64,000 nucleotides of DNA from Allodiplogaster sudhausi (Eukaryota; Nematoda; Chromadorea; Rhabditida; Diplogasteridae). The stretch is from positions 1 through 64,000 of the forward strand of contig CALZFC010000199.1 in assembly GCA_945643635.1 (NCBI GenBank), in the 5' to 3' direction. This document shows, piece after piece, positions 1-13,700 of the stretch (positions are counted from its first letter, which is position 1; every line of letters starts with the position of its first letter). The position numbers were made by a program, and so were the translations under genes. Below the pieces are notes generated by a model. It ran no database searches, was not told where the DNA came from, and was given only the letters and a program-made list of their open reading frames with translations.

Positions 1-624
1 TTTTTTCTGATGATTCAAAGTGGTCCTAATTGTATTTAAACGAACCGTCTTGACGAGATCTAACTATAAATACCTTCACTAGTAGAATACCTATCACGAC
101 TTGGCCAGAACATGTCAAAATGTGAATTTATCTAAAATTGACCATATCTTTTTTTGTCTAAAATTGACCATATCTTTTTTTCTGATGATTCAAAGTGGTC
201 CGAATTGTATTTAAACGAACCGTCTTGACGAGATCTAACTATACATACCTTCACTAGTAGAATACCTATCACGACTTGGCCAGAACATGTCAAAATGTGA
301 TTTATCTAAAATTGACCATATCTTTTTGTTAAAATTGACCATATCTTTTTTCTGATGATTCAAAGTGGTCCGAATTGTATTAAACGAACCGTCTTGACGA
401 GATCTAACTATGCATACCTTCACTAGTAGAATACCTATCATGACTTGGCCAGAACATGTCAAAATGTGATTTATCTAAAATTGACCATATATTTTTTTTG
501 TCTAACATTGACCATATCTTTTTTTCTGATGATTCAAAGTGGTTCGAATTGTATTTAAACGAACCGTCTTGACGAGATCTAACTATGCATACCTTCACTA
601 GTAGAAGAATACCTATCACGACTT

Positions 625-650
625 GGCCAGACATGTCAAATGGTCAAAAT
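625..650. repeat. Monomer with local insertion after ttggccag
   Basis: The usual ccagaacatgtcaaaatgtg reads ccagacatgtcaaatggtca followed by aaatgtg. One a is missing and about eight bases (tcaaatgg-like) have been gained, apparently a short imperfect duplication of the gtcaaaatg stretch. It is a private change of one monomer. Confidence 0.8.
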
Positions 651-1353
651 GTGATTTTATCTAAAATTGACCATATCTTTTTTTGTCTAAAATTGACCAT
701 ATCTTTTTTTCTGATGATTCAAAGTGGTCCTAATTGTATTTAAACGAACCGTCTTGACGAGATCTAACTGTAAATACCTTCACTAGTAGAATACCTATCA
801 CGACTTGGCCAGAACGTGTCAAAATGTGAATTGTCTAAAATTGACCATATCTTTTTTTGTCTAAACATTGACCATATCTTTTTTTCTGATGATTCAAAGT
901 GGTTCGAATTGTATTTAAACGAACCGTCTTGACGAGATCTAACTATGCATACCTTCACTAGTAGAATACCTATCATGACTTGGCCAGAGCATGTCAAAAT
1001 GTGATTTATCTAAAATTGACCATATTTTTTTGTCTACATTGACCATATCTTTTTTTCTGATGATTCAAAGTGGTCCGAATTTATTTAAACGAACCGTCTT
1101 GACGAGATCTAACTATGCATACCTTCACTAGTAGAATACCTATCACGACTTGGCCAGAACATGTCAAAATGTGAATTTGTCTAAAATTGACCATATCTTT
1201 TTTGTCTAACATTGACCATATCTTTTTTTCTGATGATTCAAAGTGGTCCGAATTGTATTTAAACGAACCGTCTTGACGAGATCTAACTATGCATACCTTC
1301 ACTAGTAGAGAATACCTATCATGACTTCCCAGAACATGTCAAAATGTGATTTA

Positions 1354-1429
1354 TCTAAAATTTACCATATCTTTTTGTCTAAAATTGACCATATCTTTTT
1401 TTTGTCTAAAATTGACCATATCTTTTTTT
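1354..1429. repeat. Three-box monomer tail
   Basis: Three successive copies of the AT-rich box lie between gtgatt and ctgatg instead of the usual two. The first reads aaatttacc, a one-base variant, and has a short T-run. It is a gain by slippage or unequal exchange between adjacent boxes. Confidence 0.9.
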
Positions 1430-2253
1430 CTGATGATTCAAAGTGGTCCTAATTGTATTTAAACGAACCGTCTTGACGAGATCTAACTGTAAATACCTTC
1501 ACTAGTAGAATACCTATCACGACTTGGCCAGAACATGTCAAAATGTGATTTATCTAAAATTGACCATATCTTTTTTTGTCTAAACATTGACCATATCTTT
1601 TTTTCTGATGATTCAAAGTGGTCGAATTGTATTTAAACGAACCGTCTTGACGAGATCTAACTGTAAATACCTTCACTAGTAGAATACCTATCACGACTTG
1701 GCCAGAACGTGTCAAAATGTGAATTTGTCTAAAATTGACCATATCTTTTTTTGTCTAACATTGACCATATCTTCTTTTCTGATGATTCAAAGTGGTTCGA
1801 ATTGTATTTAAACGAACCGTCTTGACGAGATCTAACTATGCATACCTTCACTAGTAGAATACCTATCACGACTTGGCCAGAACATGTCAAAATGTGATTT
1901 ATCTAAAATTGACCATATCTTTTTTTGTCTTAAATTGACCATATCTTTTTTTTCTGATGATTCAAAGTGGTCCGAATTGTATTTAAACGAACCGTCTTGA
2001 CGAGATCTAACTATGCATACCTTCACTAGTAGAATACCTATCACGACTTGGCCAGAACATGTCAAAATGTGAATTTATCTAAAATTGACCATATCTTTTT
2101 TGTCTAACATTGACCATATCTTTTTTTCTGATGATTCAAAGTGGTCCGAATTGTATTTAAACGAACCGTCTTGACGAGATCTAACTATGCATACCTTCAC
2201 TAGTAGAAGAATACCTATCATGACTTGGCCAGAACATGTCAAAATGTGATTTA

Positions 2254-2330
2254 TCTAAAATTGACCATATCTTTTTTGTCTAAAATTGACCATATCTTTT
2301 TTTTTGTCTAAAATTGACCATATCTTTTTT
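2254..2330. repeat. Three-box monomer tail (second example)
   Basis: Three copies of tctaaaattgaccatatc precede ctgatg. The monomer is D class (gtagaagaat) with catgac. Like the copy near 1.35 kb it follows a monomer with a single-base T-run change, and the two may share descent. Confidence 0.9.
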
Positions 2331-3180
2331 CTGATGATTCAAAGTGGTCCTAATTGTATTTAAACGAACCGTCTTGACGAGATCTAACTGTAAATACCTT
2401 CACTAGTAGAATACCTATCACGACTTGGCCAGAACGTGTCAAAATGTGAATTTGTCTAAAATTGACCATATCTTTTTTGTCTAACATTGACCATATCTTC
2501 TTTTCTGATGATTCAAAGTGGTTCGAATTGTATTTAAACGAACCGTCTTGACGAGATCTAACTATGCATACCTTCACTAGTAGAATACCTATCATGACTT
2601 GGCCAGAGCATTTCAAAATGTGATTTATCTAAAATTGACCATATCTTTTTTTGTCTAAAATTGACCATATCTTTTTTTCTGATGATTCAAAGTGGTCCGA
2701 ATTGTATTTAAACGAACCGTCTTGACGAGATCTAACTATGCATACCTTCACTAGTAGAATACCTATCATGACTTGGCCAGAGCATTCAAAATGTGATTTA
2801 TCTAAAATTTACCATATCTTTTTTTGTCTAAAATTGACCATATCTTTTTTTCTAATGATTCAAAGTGGTCCGAATTGTATTTAAACGAACCGTCTTGACG
2901 AGATCTAACTATGCATACCTTCACTAGTAGAATACCTATCATGACTTGGCCAGAACATGTCAAAATGTGATTTTATCTAAAATTGACCATATCTTTTTTT
3001 TGTCTAAAATTGACCATATCTTTTTTTCTGATGATTCAAAGTGGTCCTAATTGTATTTAAACGAACCGTCTTGACGAGATCTAACTATACATATCTTCAC
3101 TAGTAGAATACCTATCACGACTTGGCCAGAACATGTCAAAATGTGATTTTATCTAAAATTGACCATATCTTTTTTTTGTC

Positions 3181-3200
3181 TAAAATTGACGGTCTAATTG
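3181..3200. repeat. Monomer junction with ~28 bp deletion (copy 1)
   Basis: The second AT-rich box stops at aaaattgac and joins directly to ggtctaattg. This removes the T-run and ctgatgattcaaagt at the monomer border. The preceding monomer has the rare tatacatatc form and the next begins with ataaat plus catgac. Two similar junctions occur at about 4740 and 6464. Confidence 0.9.
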
Positions 3201-4608
3201 TATTTAAACGAACCGTCTTGACGAGATCTAACTATAAATACCTTCACTAGTAGAATACCTATCATGACTTGGCCAGAGCATGTCAAAATGTGATTTATCT
3301 AAAATTGACCATATCTTTTTTTGTCTTACATTGACCATATCTTTTTTTTCTAATGATTCAAAGTGGTCCGAATTGTATTTAAACGAACCGTCTTGACGAG
3401 ATCTAACTATGCATACCTTCACTAGTAGAATACCTATCATGACTTGGCCAGAACATGTCAAAATGTGATTTATCTAAAATTACCATATCTTTTTTTGTCT
3501 AACATTGACCATATCTTTTTTTCTATGATTCAAAGTGGTCCGAATTGTATTTAAACGAACCGTCTTGACGAGATCTAACTATGCATACCTTCACTAGTAG
3601 AAATACCTATCATGACTTGGCCAGAACATGTCAAAATGTGATTTTATCTAAAATTGACCATATCTTTTTTTGTCTAAAATTGACCATATCTTTTTTTCTG
3701 ATGATTCAAAGTGGTCCTAATTGTATTTAAACGAACCGTCTTGACGAGATCTAACTATACATATCTTCACTAGTAGAATACCTATCACGACTTGGCCAGA
3801 ACATGTCAAAATGTGATTTATCTAAAATTGACCATATCTTTTTTTTTGTCTAAAATTGACCATATCTTTTTTTCTGATGATTCAAAGTGGTCCTAATTGT
3901 ATTTAAACGAACCGTCTTGACGAGATCTAACTGTAAATACCTTCACTAGTAGAATACCTATCACGACTTGGCCAGAACGTGTCAAAATGTGAATTTGTCT
4001 AAAATTGACCATATCTTTTTTTGTCTAACATTGACCATATCTTCTTTTCTGATGATTCAAAGTGGTTCGAATTGTATTTAAACGAACCGTCTTGACGAGA
4101 TCTAACTATGCATACCTTCACTAGTAGAATACCTATCATGACTTGGCCAGAGCATGTCAAAATGTGATTTATCTAAAATTACCATATCTTTTTTTGTCTA
4201 AAATTGACCATATCTTTTTTTCTGATGATTCAAAGTGGTCCGAATTGTATTTAAACGAACCGTCTTGACGAGATCTAACTATGCATACCTTCACTAGTAG
4301 AATACCTATCATGACTTGGCCAGAACATTTCAAAATGTGATTTATCTAAAATTGACCATATCTTTTTTTGTCTAACATTGACCATATCTTTTTTTCTATG
4401 ATTCAAAGTGGTCCGAATTGTATTTAAACGAACCGTCTTGACGAGATCTAACTATGCATACCTTCACTAGTAGAGAATACCTATCATGACTTGGCCAGAA
4501 CATGTCAAAATGTGATTTATCTAAAATTGACCATATCTTTTTTTTGTCTAAAATTGACCATATCTTTTTTCTGATGATTCAAAGTGGTCCTAATTGTATT
4601 TAAACGAA

Positions 4609-4624
4609 CCGTCTAAAGTCTTGA
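4609..4624. repeat. 7 bp insertion in the otherwise invariant segment
   Basis: The usual ccgtcttgacg reads ccgtctaaagtcttgacg, a gain of seven bases that leaves gtct on both sides. It is the only clear insertion I noticed inside the aaacgaaccgtcttgacg segment in the window. Confidence 0.85.
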
Positions 4625-4732
4625 CGAGATCTAACTATACATATCTTCACTAGTAGAATACCTATCACGACTTGGCCAGAACATGTCAAAATGTGATTTT
4701 ATCTAAAATTGACCATATCTTTTTTTTTGTCT

Positions 4733-4750
4733 AAAATTGACCGTCCTAAT
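4733..4750. repeat. Monomer junction with ~28 bp deletion (copy 2)
   Basis: The sequence runs aaaattgaccgtcctaattg, so the T-run and ctgatgattcaaag are missing. It again follows a monomer with tatacatatc, and lies about 1.55 kb (nine monomers) after the first such junction. Confidence 0.9.
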
Positions 4751-6455
4751 TGTATTTAAACGAACCGTCTTGACGAGATCTAACTATACATACCTTCACT
4801 AGTAGAATACCTATCATGACTTGGCCAGAAACATTCAAAATGTGATTTATCTAAAATTGACCATATCTTTTTTTGTCTAACATTGACCATATCTTTTTTT
4901 TCTAATGATTCAAAGTGGTCCGAATTGTATTTAAACGAACCGTCTTGACGAGATCTAACTATGCATACCTTCACTAGTAGAATACCTATCATGACTTGGC
5001 CAGAGCATTTCAAAATGTGATTTATCTAAAATTTACCATATCTTTTTTGTTTTTTGTCTTAAATTGACCATATCTTTTTTTTCTAATGATTCAAAGTGGT
5101 CGAATTGTATTTAAACGAACCGTCTTGACGAGATCTAACTATGCATACCTTCACTAGTAGAAGAATACCTATCATGACTTGGCCAGAACATGTCAAAATG
5201 TGATTTTATCTAAAAATTGACCATATCTTTTTTTGTCTAAAATTGACCATATCTTTTTTTCTGATGATTCAAAGTGGTCCTAATTGTATTTAAACGAACC
5301 GTCTTGACGAGATCTAACTATGCATATCTTCACTAGTAGAATACCTATCACGACTTGGCCAGAACATGTCAAAATGTGATTTATCTAAAATTGACCATAT
5401 CTTTTTTTTGTCTAAAATTGACCATATCTTTTTTCTGATGATTCAAAGTGGTCCTAATTGTATTTAAACGAACCGTCTTGACGAGATCTAACTGTAAAAT
5501 ACCTTCACTAGTAGAATACCTATCACGACTTGGCCAGAACGTGTCAAAATGTGATTTGTCTAAAATTGACCATATCTTTTTTTGTCTAACATTGACCATA
5601 TCTTTTTTTCTGATGATTCAAAGTGGTTCGAATTGTATTTAAACGAACCGTCTTGACGAGATCTAACTGTAAATACCTTCACTAGTAGAATACCTATCAC
5701 GACTTGGCCAGAACGTGTCAAAATGTGAATTTGTCTAAAATTGACCATATCTTTTTTTGTCTAACATTGACCATATCTTCTTTTCTGATGATTCAAAGTG
5801 GTCGAATTGTATTTAAACGAACCGTCTTGACGAGATCTAACTATGCATACCTTCACTAGTAGAATACCTATCATGACTTGGCCAGAACATTCAAAATGTG
5901 ATTTATCTAAAATTGACCATATCTTTTTTTGTCTAACATTGACCATATCTTTTTTTTCTAATGATTCAAAGTGGTCCGAATTGTATTTAAACGAACCGTC
6001 TTGACGAGATCTAACTATGCATACCTTCACTAGTAGAATACCTATCATGACTTGGCCAGAACATGTCAAAATGTGATTTATCTAAAATTGACCATATCTT
6101 TTTTGTCTAAAATTGACCATATCTTTTTTTCTAATGATTCAAAGTGGTCCGAATTGTATTTAAACGAACCGTCTTGACGAGATCTAACTATGCATACCTT
6201 CACTAGTAGAGAATACCTATCATGACTTGGCCAGAACAGTCAAAATGTGATTTTATCTAAAATTGACCATATCTTTTTTTTGTCTAAATTGACCATATCT
6301 TTTTTTCTGATGATTCAAAGTGGTCCAATTGTATTTAAACGAACCGTCTTGACGAGATCTAACTATGCATACTTCACTAGTAGAATACCTATCACGACTT
6401 GGCCAGAACATGTCAAAATGTGATTTATCTAAAATTGACCATATCTTTTTTTTGT

Positions 6456-6478
6456 CTAAAATTGATGGTCCTATGTAT
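6456..6478. repeat. Monomer junction with deletion (copy 3)
   Basis: The sequence reads aaaattgatggtcctatgta, lacking the T-run and most of ctgatgattcaaag, and also missing an a-t pair in the following taattg. It lies about 1.72 kb after the second junction and follows a monomer with the short form catacttc. Confidence 0.9.
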
Positions 6479-9400
6479 TTAAACGAACCGTCTTGACGAG
6501 ATCTAACTATGCATACCTTCACTAGTAGAATACCTATCATGACTTGGCCAGAGCATTTCAAAATGTGATTTATCTAAAATTGACCATATCTTTTTTTGTC
6601 TAAAATTGACCATATCTTTTTTTCTAATGATTCAAAGTGGTCCGAATTGTATTTAAACGAACCGTCTTGACGAGATCTAACTATGCATACCTTCACTAGT
6701 AGAATACCTATCATGACTTGGCCAGAACATGTCAAAATGTGATTTATCTAAAATTGACCATATCTTTTTTTTGTCTAAAATTGACCATATCTTTTTTCTG
6801 ATGATTCAAAGTGGTCCGAATTGTATTTAAACGAACCGTCTTGACGAGATCTAACTATACATACCTTCACTAGTAGAATACCTATCACGACTTGGCCAGA
6901 ACATGTCAAAATGTGATTTTATCTAAAATTGACCATATCTTTTTTTTGTCTAAAATTGACCATATCTTTTTTTCTGATGATTCAAAGTGGTCCTAATTGT
7001 ATTTAAACGAACCGTCTTGACGAGATCTAACTGTAAATACCTTCACTAGTAGAATACCTATCACGACTTGGCCAGAACGTGTCAAAATGTGAATTTGTCT
7101 AAAATTGACCATATCTTTTTTGTCTAACATTGACCATATCTTTTTTTCTGATGATTCAAAGTGGTCCGAATTGTATTTAAACGAACCGTCTTGACGAGAT
7201 CTAACTATAAATACCTTCACTAGTAGAATACCTATCACGACTTGGCCAGAACATGTCAAAATGTGAATTTATCTAAAATTGACCATATCTTTTTTTGTCT
7301 AACATTGACCATATCTTTTTTTCTGATGATTCAAAGTGGTCCGAATTGTATTTAAACGAACCGTCTTGACGAGATCTAACTATGCATACCTTCACTAGTA
7401 GAATACCTATCATGACTTGGCCAGAGCATTTCAAAATGTGATTTATCTAAAATTGACCATATCTTTTTTGTCTAAAATTGACCATATCTTTTTTTCTAAT
7501 GATTCAAAGTGGTCCGAATTGTATTTAAACGAACCGTCTTGACGAGATCTAACTATGCATACCTTCACTAGTAGAATACCTATCATGACTTGGCCAGAAC
7601 ATGTCAAAATGTGATTTATCTAAAATTGACCATATCTTTTTTTGTCTAAAATTGACCATATCTTTTTTTCTGATGATTCAAAGTGGTCCTAATTGTATTT
7701 AAACGAACCGTCTTGACGAGATCTAACTATACATACCTTCACTAGTAGAATACCTATCACGACTTGGCCAGAACATGTCAAAATGTGATTTTATCTAAAA
7801 TTGACCATATCTTTTTTTTGTCTAAAATTGACCATATCTTTTTTTCTGATGATTCAAAGTGGTCCTAATTGTATTTAAACGAACCGTCTTGACGAGATCT
7901 AACTGTAAATACCTTCACTAGTAGAATACCTATCACGACTTGGCCAGAACGTGTCAAAATGTGAATTTGTCTAAAATTGACCATATCTTTTTTTGTCTAA
8001 CATTGACCATATCTTTTTTCTGATGATTCAAAGTGGTTCGAATTGTATTTAAACGAACCGTCTTGACGAGATCTAACTGTAAATACCTTCACTAGTAGAA
8101 TACCTATCACGACTTGGCCAGAACGTGTCAAAATGTGAATTTATCTAAAATTGACCATATCTTTTTTTTGTCTAACATTGACCATATCTTTTTTTTCTGA
8201 TGATTCAAAGTGGTCCGAATTGTATTTAAACGAACCGTCTTGACGAGATCTAACTATGCATACCTTCACTAGTAGAATACCTATCATGACTTGGCCAGAA
8301 CATGTCAAAATGTGATTTTATCTAAAATTACCATATCTTTTTTTGTCTAAAATTGACCATATCTTTTTTTCTGATGATTCAAAGTGGTCCGAATTGTATT
8401 TAAACGAACCGTCTTGACGAGATCTAACTATACATACCTTCACTAGTAGAATACCTATCACGACTTGGCCAGAACATGTCAAAATGTGATTTTATCTAAA
8501 ATTGACCATATCTTTTTTTTGTCTAAAATTGACCATATCTTTTTTTCTGATGATTCAAAGTGGTCCTAATTGTATTTAAACGAACCGTCTTGACGAGATC
8601 TAACTATAAATACCTTCACTAGTAGAATACCTATCACGACTTGGCCAGAACGTGTCAAAATGTGAATTTGTCTAAAATTGACCATATCTTTTTTTTGTCT
8701 AACATTGACCATATCTTTTTTTCTGATGATTCAAAGTGGTTCGAATTGTATTTAAACGAACCGTCTTGACGAGATCTAACTGTAAATACCTTCACTAGTA
8801 GAATACCTATCACGACTTGGCCAGAACGTGTCAAAATGTGAATTTGTCTAAAATTGACCATATCTTTTTTTGTCTAACATTGACCATATCTTTTTTCTGA
8901 TGATTCAAAGTGGTTCGAATTGTATTTAAACGAACCGTCTTGACGAGATCTAACTATGCATACCTTCACTAGTAGAATACCTATCATGACTTGGCCAGAG
9001 CATTTCAAAATGTGATTTATCTAAAATTGACCATATCTTTTTTTGTCTAACATTGACCATATCTTTTTTTTCTAATGATTCAAAGTGGTCCGAATTGTAT
9101 TTAAACGAACCGTCTTGACGAGATCTAACTATGCATACCTTCACTAGTAGAATACCTATCATGACTTGGCCAGAGCATTTCAAAATGTGATTTATCTAAA
9201 ATTGACCATATCTTTTTTTGTCTAAAATTGACCATATCTTTTTTTCTGATGATTCAAAGTGGTCCTAATTGTATTTAAACGAACCGTCTTGACGAGATCT
9301 AACTATACATACCTTCACTAGTAGAATACCTATCACGACTTGGCCAGAACATGTCAAAATGTGATTTATCTAAAATTGACCATATCTTTTTTTGTCTAAA

Positions 9401-11291
9401 ATTGACCATATCTTTTTTTCTGATGATTCAAAGTGGTCCTAATTGTATTTAAACGAACCGTCTTGACGAGATCTAACTGTAATACCTTCACTAGTAGAAT
9501 ACCTATCACGACTTGGCCAGAACGTGTCAAAATGTGATTTGTCTAAAATTGACCATATCTTTTTTTGTCTAACATTGACCATATCTTCTTTTCTGATGAT
9601 TCAAAGTGGTTCGAATTGTATTTAAACGAACCGTCTTGACGAGATCTAACTGTAAATACCTTCACTAGTAGAATACCTATCACGACTTGGCCAGAACATG
9701 TCAAAATGTGAATTTATCTAAAATTGACCATATCTTTTTTTGTCTAACATTGACCATATCTTTTTTTCTGATGATTCAAAGTGGTTCGAATTGTATTTAA
9801 ACGAACCGTCTTGACGAGATCTAACTATGCATACCTTCACTAGTAGAATACCTATCATGACTTGGCCAGAGCATTTCAAAATGTGATTTATCTAAAATTG
9901 ACCATATCTTTTTTTGTCTAAAATTGACCATATTTTTTTCTAATGATTCAAAGTGGTCCGAATTGTATTTAAACGAACCGTCTTGACGAGATCTAACTAT
10001 GCATACCTTCACTAGTAGAATACCTATCATGACTTGGCCAGAACATGTCAAAATGTGATTTATCTAAAATTGACCATATCTTTTTTTGTCTAAAATTGAC
10101 CATATCTTTTTTTCTGATGATTCAAAGTGGTCCTAATTGTATTTAAACGAACCGTCTTGACGAGATCTAACTATGCATACCTTCACTAGTAGAAGAATAC
10201 CTATCATGACTTGGCCAGAACATGTCAAAATGTGATTTTATCTAAATTGACCATATCTTTTTTTGTCTAAATTGACCATATCTTTTTTTCTGATGATTCA
10301 AAGTGGTCCTAATTGTATTTAAACGAACCGTCTTGACGAGATCTAACTATACATATCTTCACTAGTAGAATACCTATCACGACTTGGCCAGAACGTGTCA
10401 AAATGTGAATTGTCTAAAATTGACCATATCTTTTTTTGTCTAACATTGACCATATCTTTTTTTCTGATGATTCAAAGTGGTCCGAATTGTATTTAAACGA
10501 ACCGTCTTGACGAGATCTAACTATGCATACCTTCACTAGTAGAATACCTATCATGACTTGGCCAGAACATGTCAAAATGTGAATTTATCTAAAATTGACC
10601 ATATCTTTTTTTGTCTAACATTGACCATATCTTTTTTCTAATGATTCAAAGTGGTCCGAATTGTATTTAAACGAACCGTCTTGACGAGATCTAACTATGC
10701 ATACCTTCACTAGTAGAATACCTATCATGACTTGGCCAGAGACATTCAAAATGTGATTTATCTAAAATTGACCATATCTTTTTTTGTCTAAAATTGACCA
10801 TATCTTTTTTTCTAATGATTCAAAGTGGTCCGAATTGTATTTAAACGAACCGTCTTGACGAGATCTAACTATGCATACCTTCACTAGTAGTAGAATACCT
10901 ATCATGACTTGGCCAGAACATGTCAAAATGTGATTTTATCTAAAATTGACCATATCTTTTTTTTGTCTAAAATTGACCATATCTTTTTTTCTGATGATTC
11001 AAAGTGGTCCTAATTGTATTTAAACGAACCGTCTTGACGAGATCTAACTATACATACCTTCACTAGTAGAATACCTATCACGACTTGGCCAGAACATGTC
11101 AAAATGTGATTTTATCTAAAATTGACCATATCTTTTTTTTTGTCTAAAATTGACCATATCTTTTTTTCTGATGATTCAAAGTGGTCCTAATTGTATTTAA
11201 ACGAACCGTCTTGACGAGATCTAACTGTAAATACCTTCACTAGTAGAATACCTATCACGACTTGGCCAGAACGTGTCAAAATGTGAATTTG

Positions 11292-11316
11292 TCTAAAATT
11301 GACCATATCTTTTTTT
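11292..11316. repeat. One-box monomer tail
   Basis: Only one copy of the AT-rich box separates gaatttg from ctgatg in a Q-class monomer with acgtg. The monomer is about 26 bp short, consistent with loss of one box by slippage or unequal exchange. Confidence 0.9.
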
Positions 11317-13700
11317 CTGATGATTCAAAGTGGTCCGAATTGTATTTAAACGAACCGTCTTGACGAGATCTAACTATGCATACCTTCACTAGTAGAATAC
11401 CTATCACGACTTGGCCAGAACATGTCAAAATGTGAATTTATCTAAAATTGACCATATCTTTTTTTGTCTAAAATTGACCATATATTTTTTTTCTGATGAT
11501 TCAAAGTGGTCCGAATTGTATTTAAACGAACCGTCTTGACGAGATCTAACTATGCATACCTTCACTAGTAGAAGATACCTATCATGACTTGGCCAGAACA
11601 TGTCAAAATGTGATTTTATCTAAAATTGACCATATCTTTTTTTGTCTAAAATTGACCATATCTTTTTTTCTGATGATTCAAAGTGGTCCTAATTGTATTT
11701 AAACGAACCGTCTTGACGAGATCTAACTATAATACCTTCACTAGTAGAATACCTATCACGACTTGGCCAGAACATGTCAAAATGTGATTTTATCTAAAAT
11801 TGACCATATCTTTTTTTGTCTAAAATTGACCATATCTTTTTTTCTGATGATTCAAAGTGGTCCTAATTGTATTTAAACGAACCGTCTTGACGAGATCTAA
11901 CTATAAATACCTTCACTAGTAGAATACCTATCACGACTTGGCCAGAACATGTCAAAATGTGATTTATCTAAAATTGACCATATCTTTTTTTGTCTAACAT
12001 TGACCATATCTTTTTTCTGATGATTCAAAGTGGTTCGAATTGTATTTAAACGAACCGTCTTGACGAGATCTAACTATAAATACCTTCACTAGTAGAATAC
12101 CTATCACGACTTGGCCAGAACGTGTCAAAATGTGAATTTATCTAAAATTGACCATATCTTTTTTTGTCTAACATTGACCATATCTTTTTTCTGATGATTC
12201 AAAGTGGTCCGAATTGTATTTAAACGAACCGTCTTGACGAGATCTAACTATGCATACCTTCACTAGTAGAATACCTATCATGACTTGGCCAGAGCATGTC
12301 AAAATGTGATTTATCTAAAATTGACCATATCTTTTTTTGTCTAACATTGACCATATCTTTTTTTCTGATGATTCAAAGTGGTCCGAATTGTATTTAAACG
12401 AACCGTCTTGACGAGATCTAACTATGCATACCTTCACTAGTAGAATACCTATCATGACTTGGCCAGAACATGTCAAAATGTGATTTATCTAAAATTGACC
12501 ATATCTTTTTTTTGTCTAAAATTGACCATATCTTTTTTTCTGATGATTCAAAGTGGTCCTAATTGTATTTAAACGAACCGTCTTGACGAGATCTAACTAT
12601 ACATACCTTCACTAGTAGAATACCTATCACGACTTGGCCAGAACATGTCAAAATGTGATTTATCTAAAATTGACCATATCTTTTTTTGTCTAAAATTGAC
12701 CATATCTTTTTTTCTGATGATTCAAAGTGGTCCGAATTGTATTTAAACGAACCGTCTTGACGAGATCTAACTATGCATACCTTCACTAGTAGAATACCTA
12801 TCACGACTTGGCCAGAACATGTCAAAATGTGATTTTATCTAAAATTGACCATATCTTTTTTTGTCTAAATTGACCATATCTTTTTTTCTGATGATTCAAA
12901 GTGGTCCGAATTGTATTTAAACGAACCGTCTTGACGAGATCTAACTATACATATCTTCACTAGTAGAATACCTATCACGACTTGGCCAGAACATGTCAAA
13001 ATGTGATTTTATCTAAAATTGACCATATCTTTTTTTTGTCTAAAATTGACCATATCTTTTTTTCTGATGATTCAAAGTGGTCCTAATTGTATTTAAACGA
13101 ACCGTCTTGACGAGATCTAACTGTAAATACCTTCACTAGTAGAATACCTATCACGACTTGGCCAGAACGTGTCAAAATGTGAATTTGTCTAAAATTGACC
13201 ATATCTTTTTTTGTCTAACATTGACCATATCTTCTTTTTTTTTCTGATGATTCAAAGTGGTTCGAATTGTATTTAAACGAACCGTCTTGACGAGATCTAA
13301 CTGTAAATACCTTCACTAGTAGAATACCTATCACGACTTGGCAAGATGTCAAAATGTGAATTTGTCTAAAATTGACCATATCTTTTTTTGTCTAACATTG
13401 ACCATATCTTTTTTCTGATGATTCAAAGTGGTTCGAATTGTATTTAAACGAACCGTCTTGACGAGATCTAACTATGCATACCTTCACTAGTAGAATACCT
13501 ATCATGACTTGGCCAGAACATGTCAAAATGTGATTTATCTAAAATTGACCATATCTTTTTTTGTCTAAAATTGACCATATCTTTTTTTCTGATGATTCAA
13601 AGTGGTCCGAATTGTATTTAAACGAACCGTCTTGACGAGATCTAACTATGCATACCTTCACTAGTAGAATACCTATCATGACTTGGCCAGAACATGTCAA

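Larger units (their letters stand above)
1..13700. repeat. Indel-rich left part of the array
   Basis: Monomers here carry many more small insertions and deletions than elsewhere. Examples are the loss of gg at about 1328, a scrambled stretch near 625-645, three-box monomers at 1354-1429 and 2254-2330, three deleted junctions near 3190, 4740 and 6464, a 7 bp insertion near 4613, an extended T-rich stretch near 13,230, and a cagaac loss near 13,342. Class order is still visible: X monomers near 6865, 7729, 8429 and 9307 lead X-Q-K-G-G, X-Q-Q-G, X-K-Q-G-G and X-Q-Q-G-G-D units. Either this side is older or nearer an array edge, or base accuracy is lower here. The right limit is approximate. Confidence 0.75.

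Noticed and set aside
5448..5642. Plus-strand open frame of 64 codons
   Set aside because: A chance frame in the satellite, present only because of local indels; not found in equivalent monomers.
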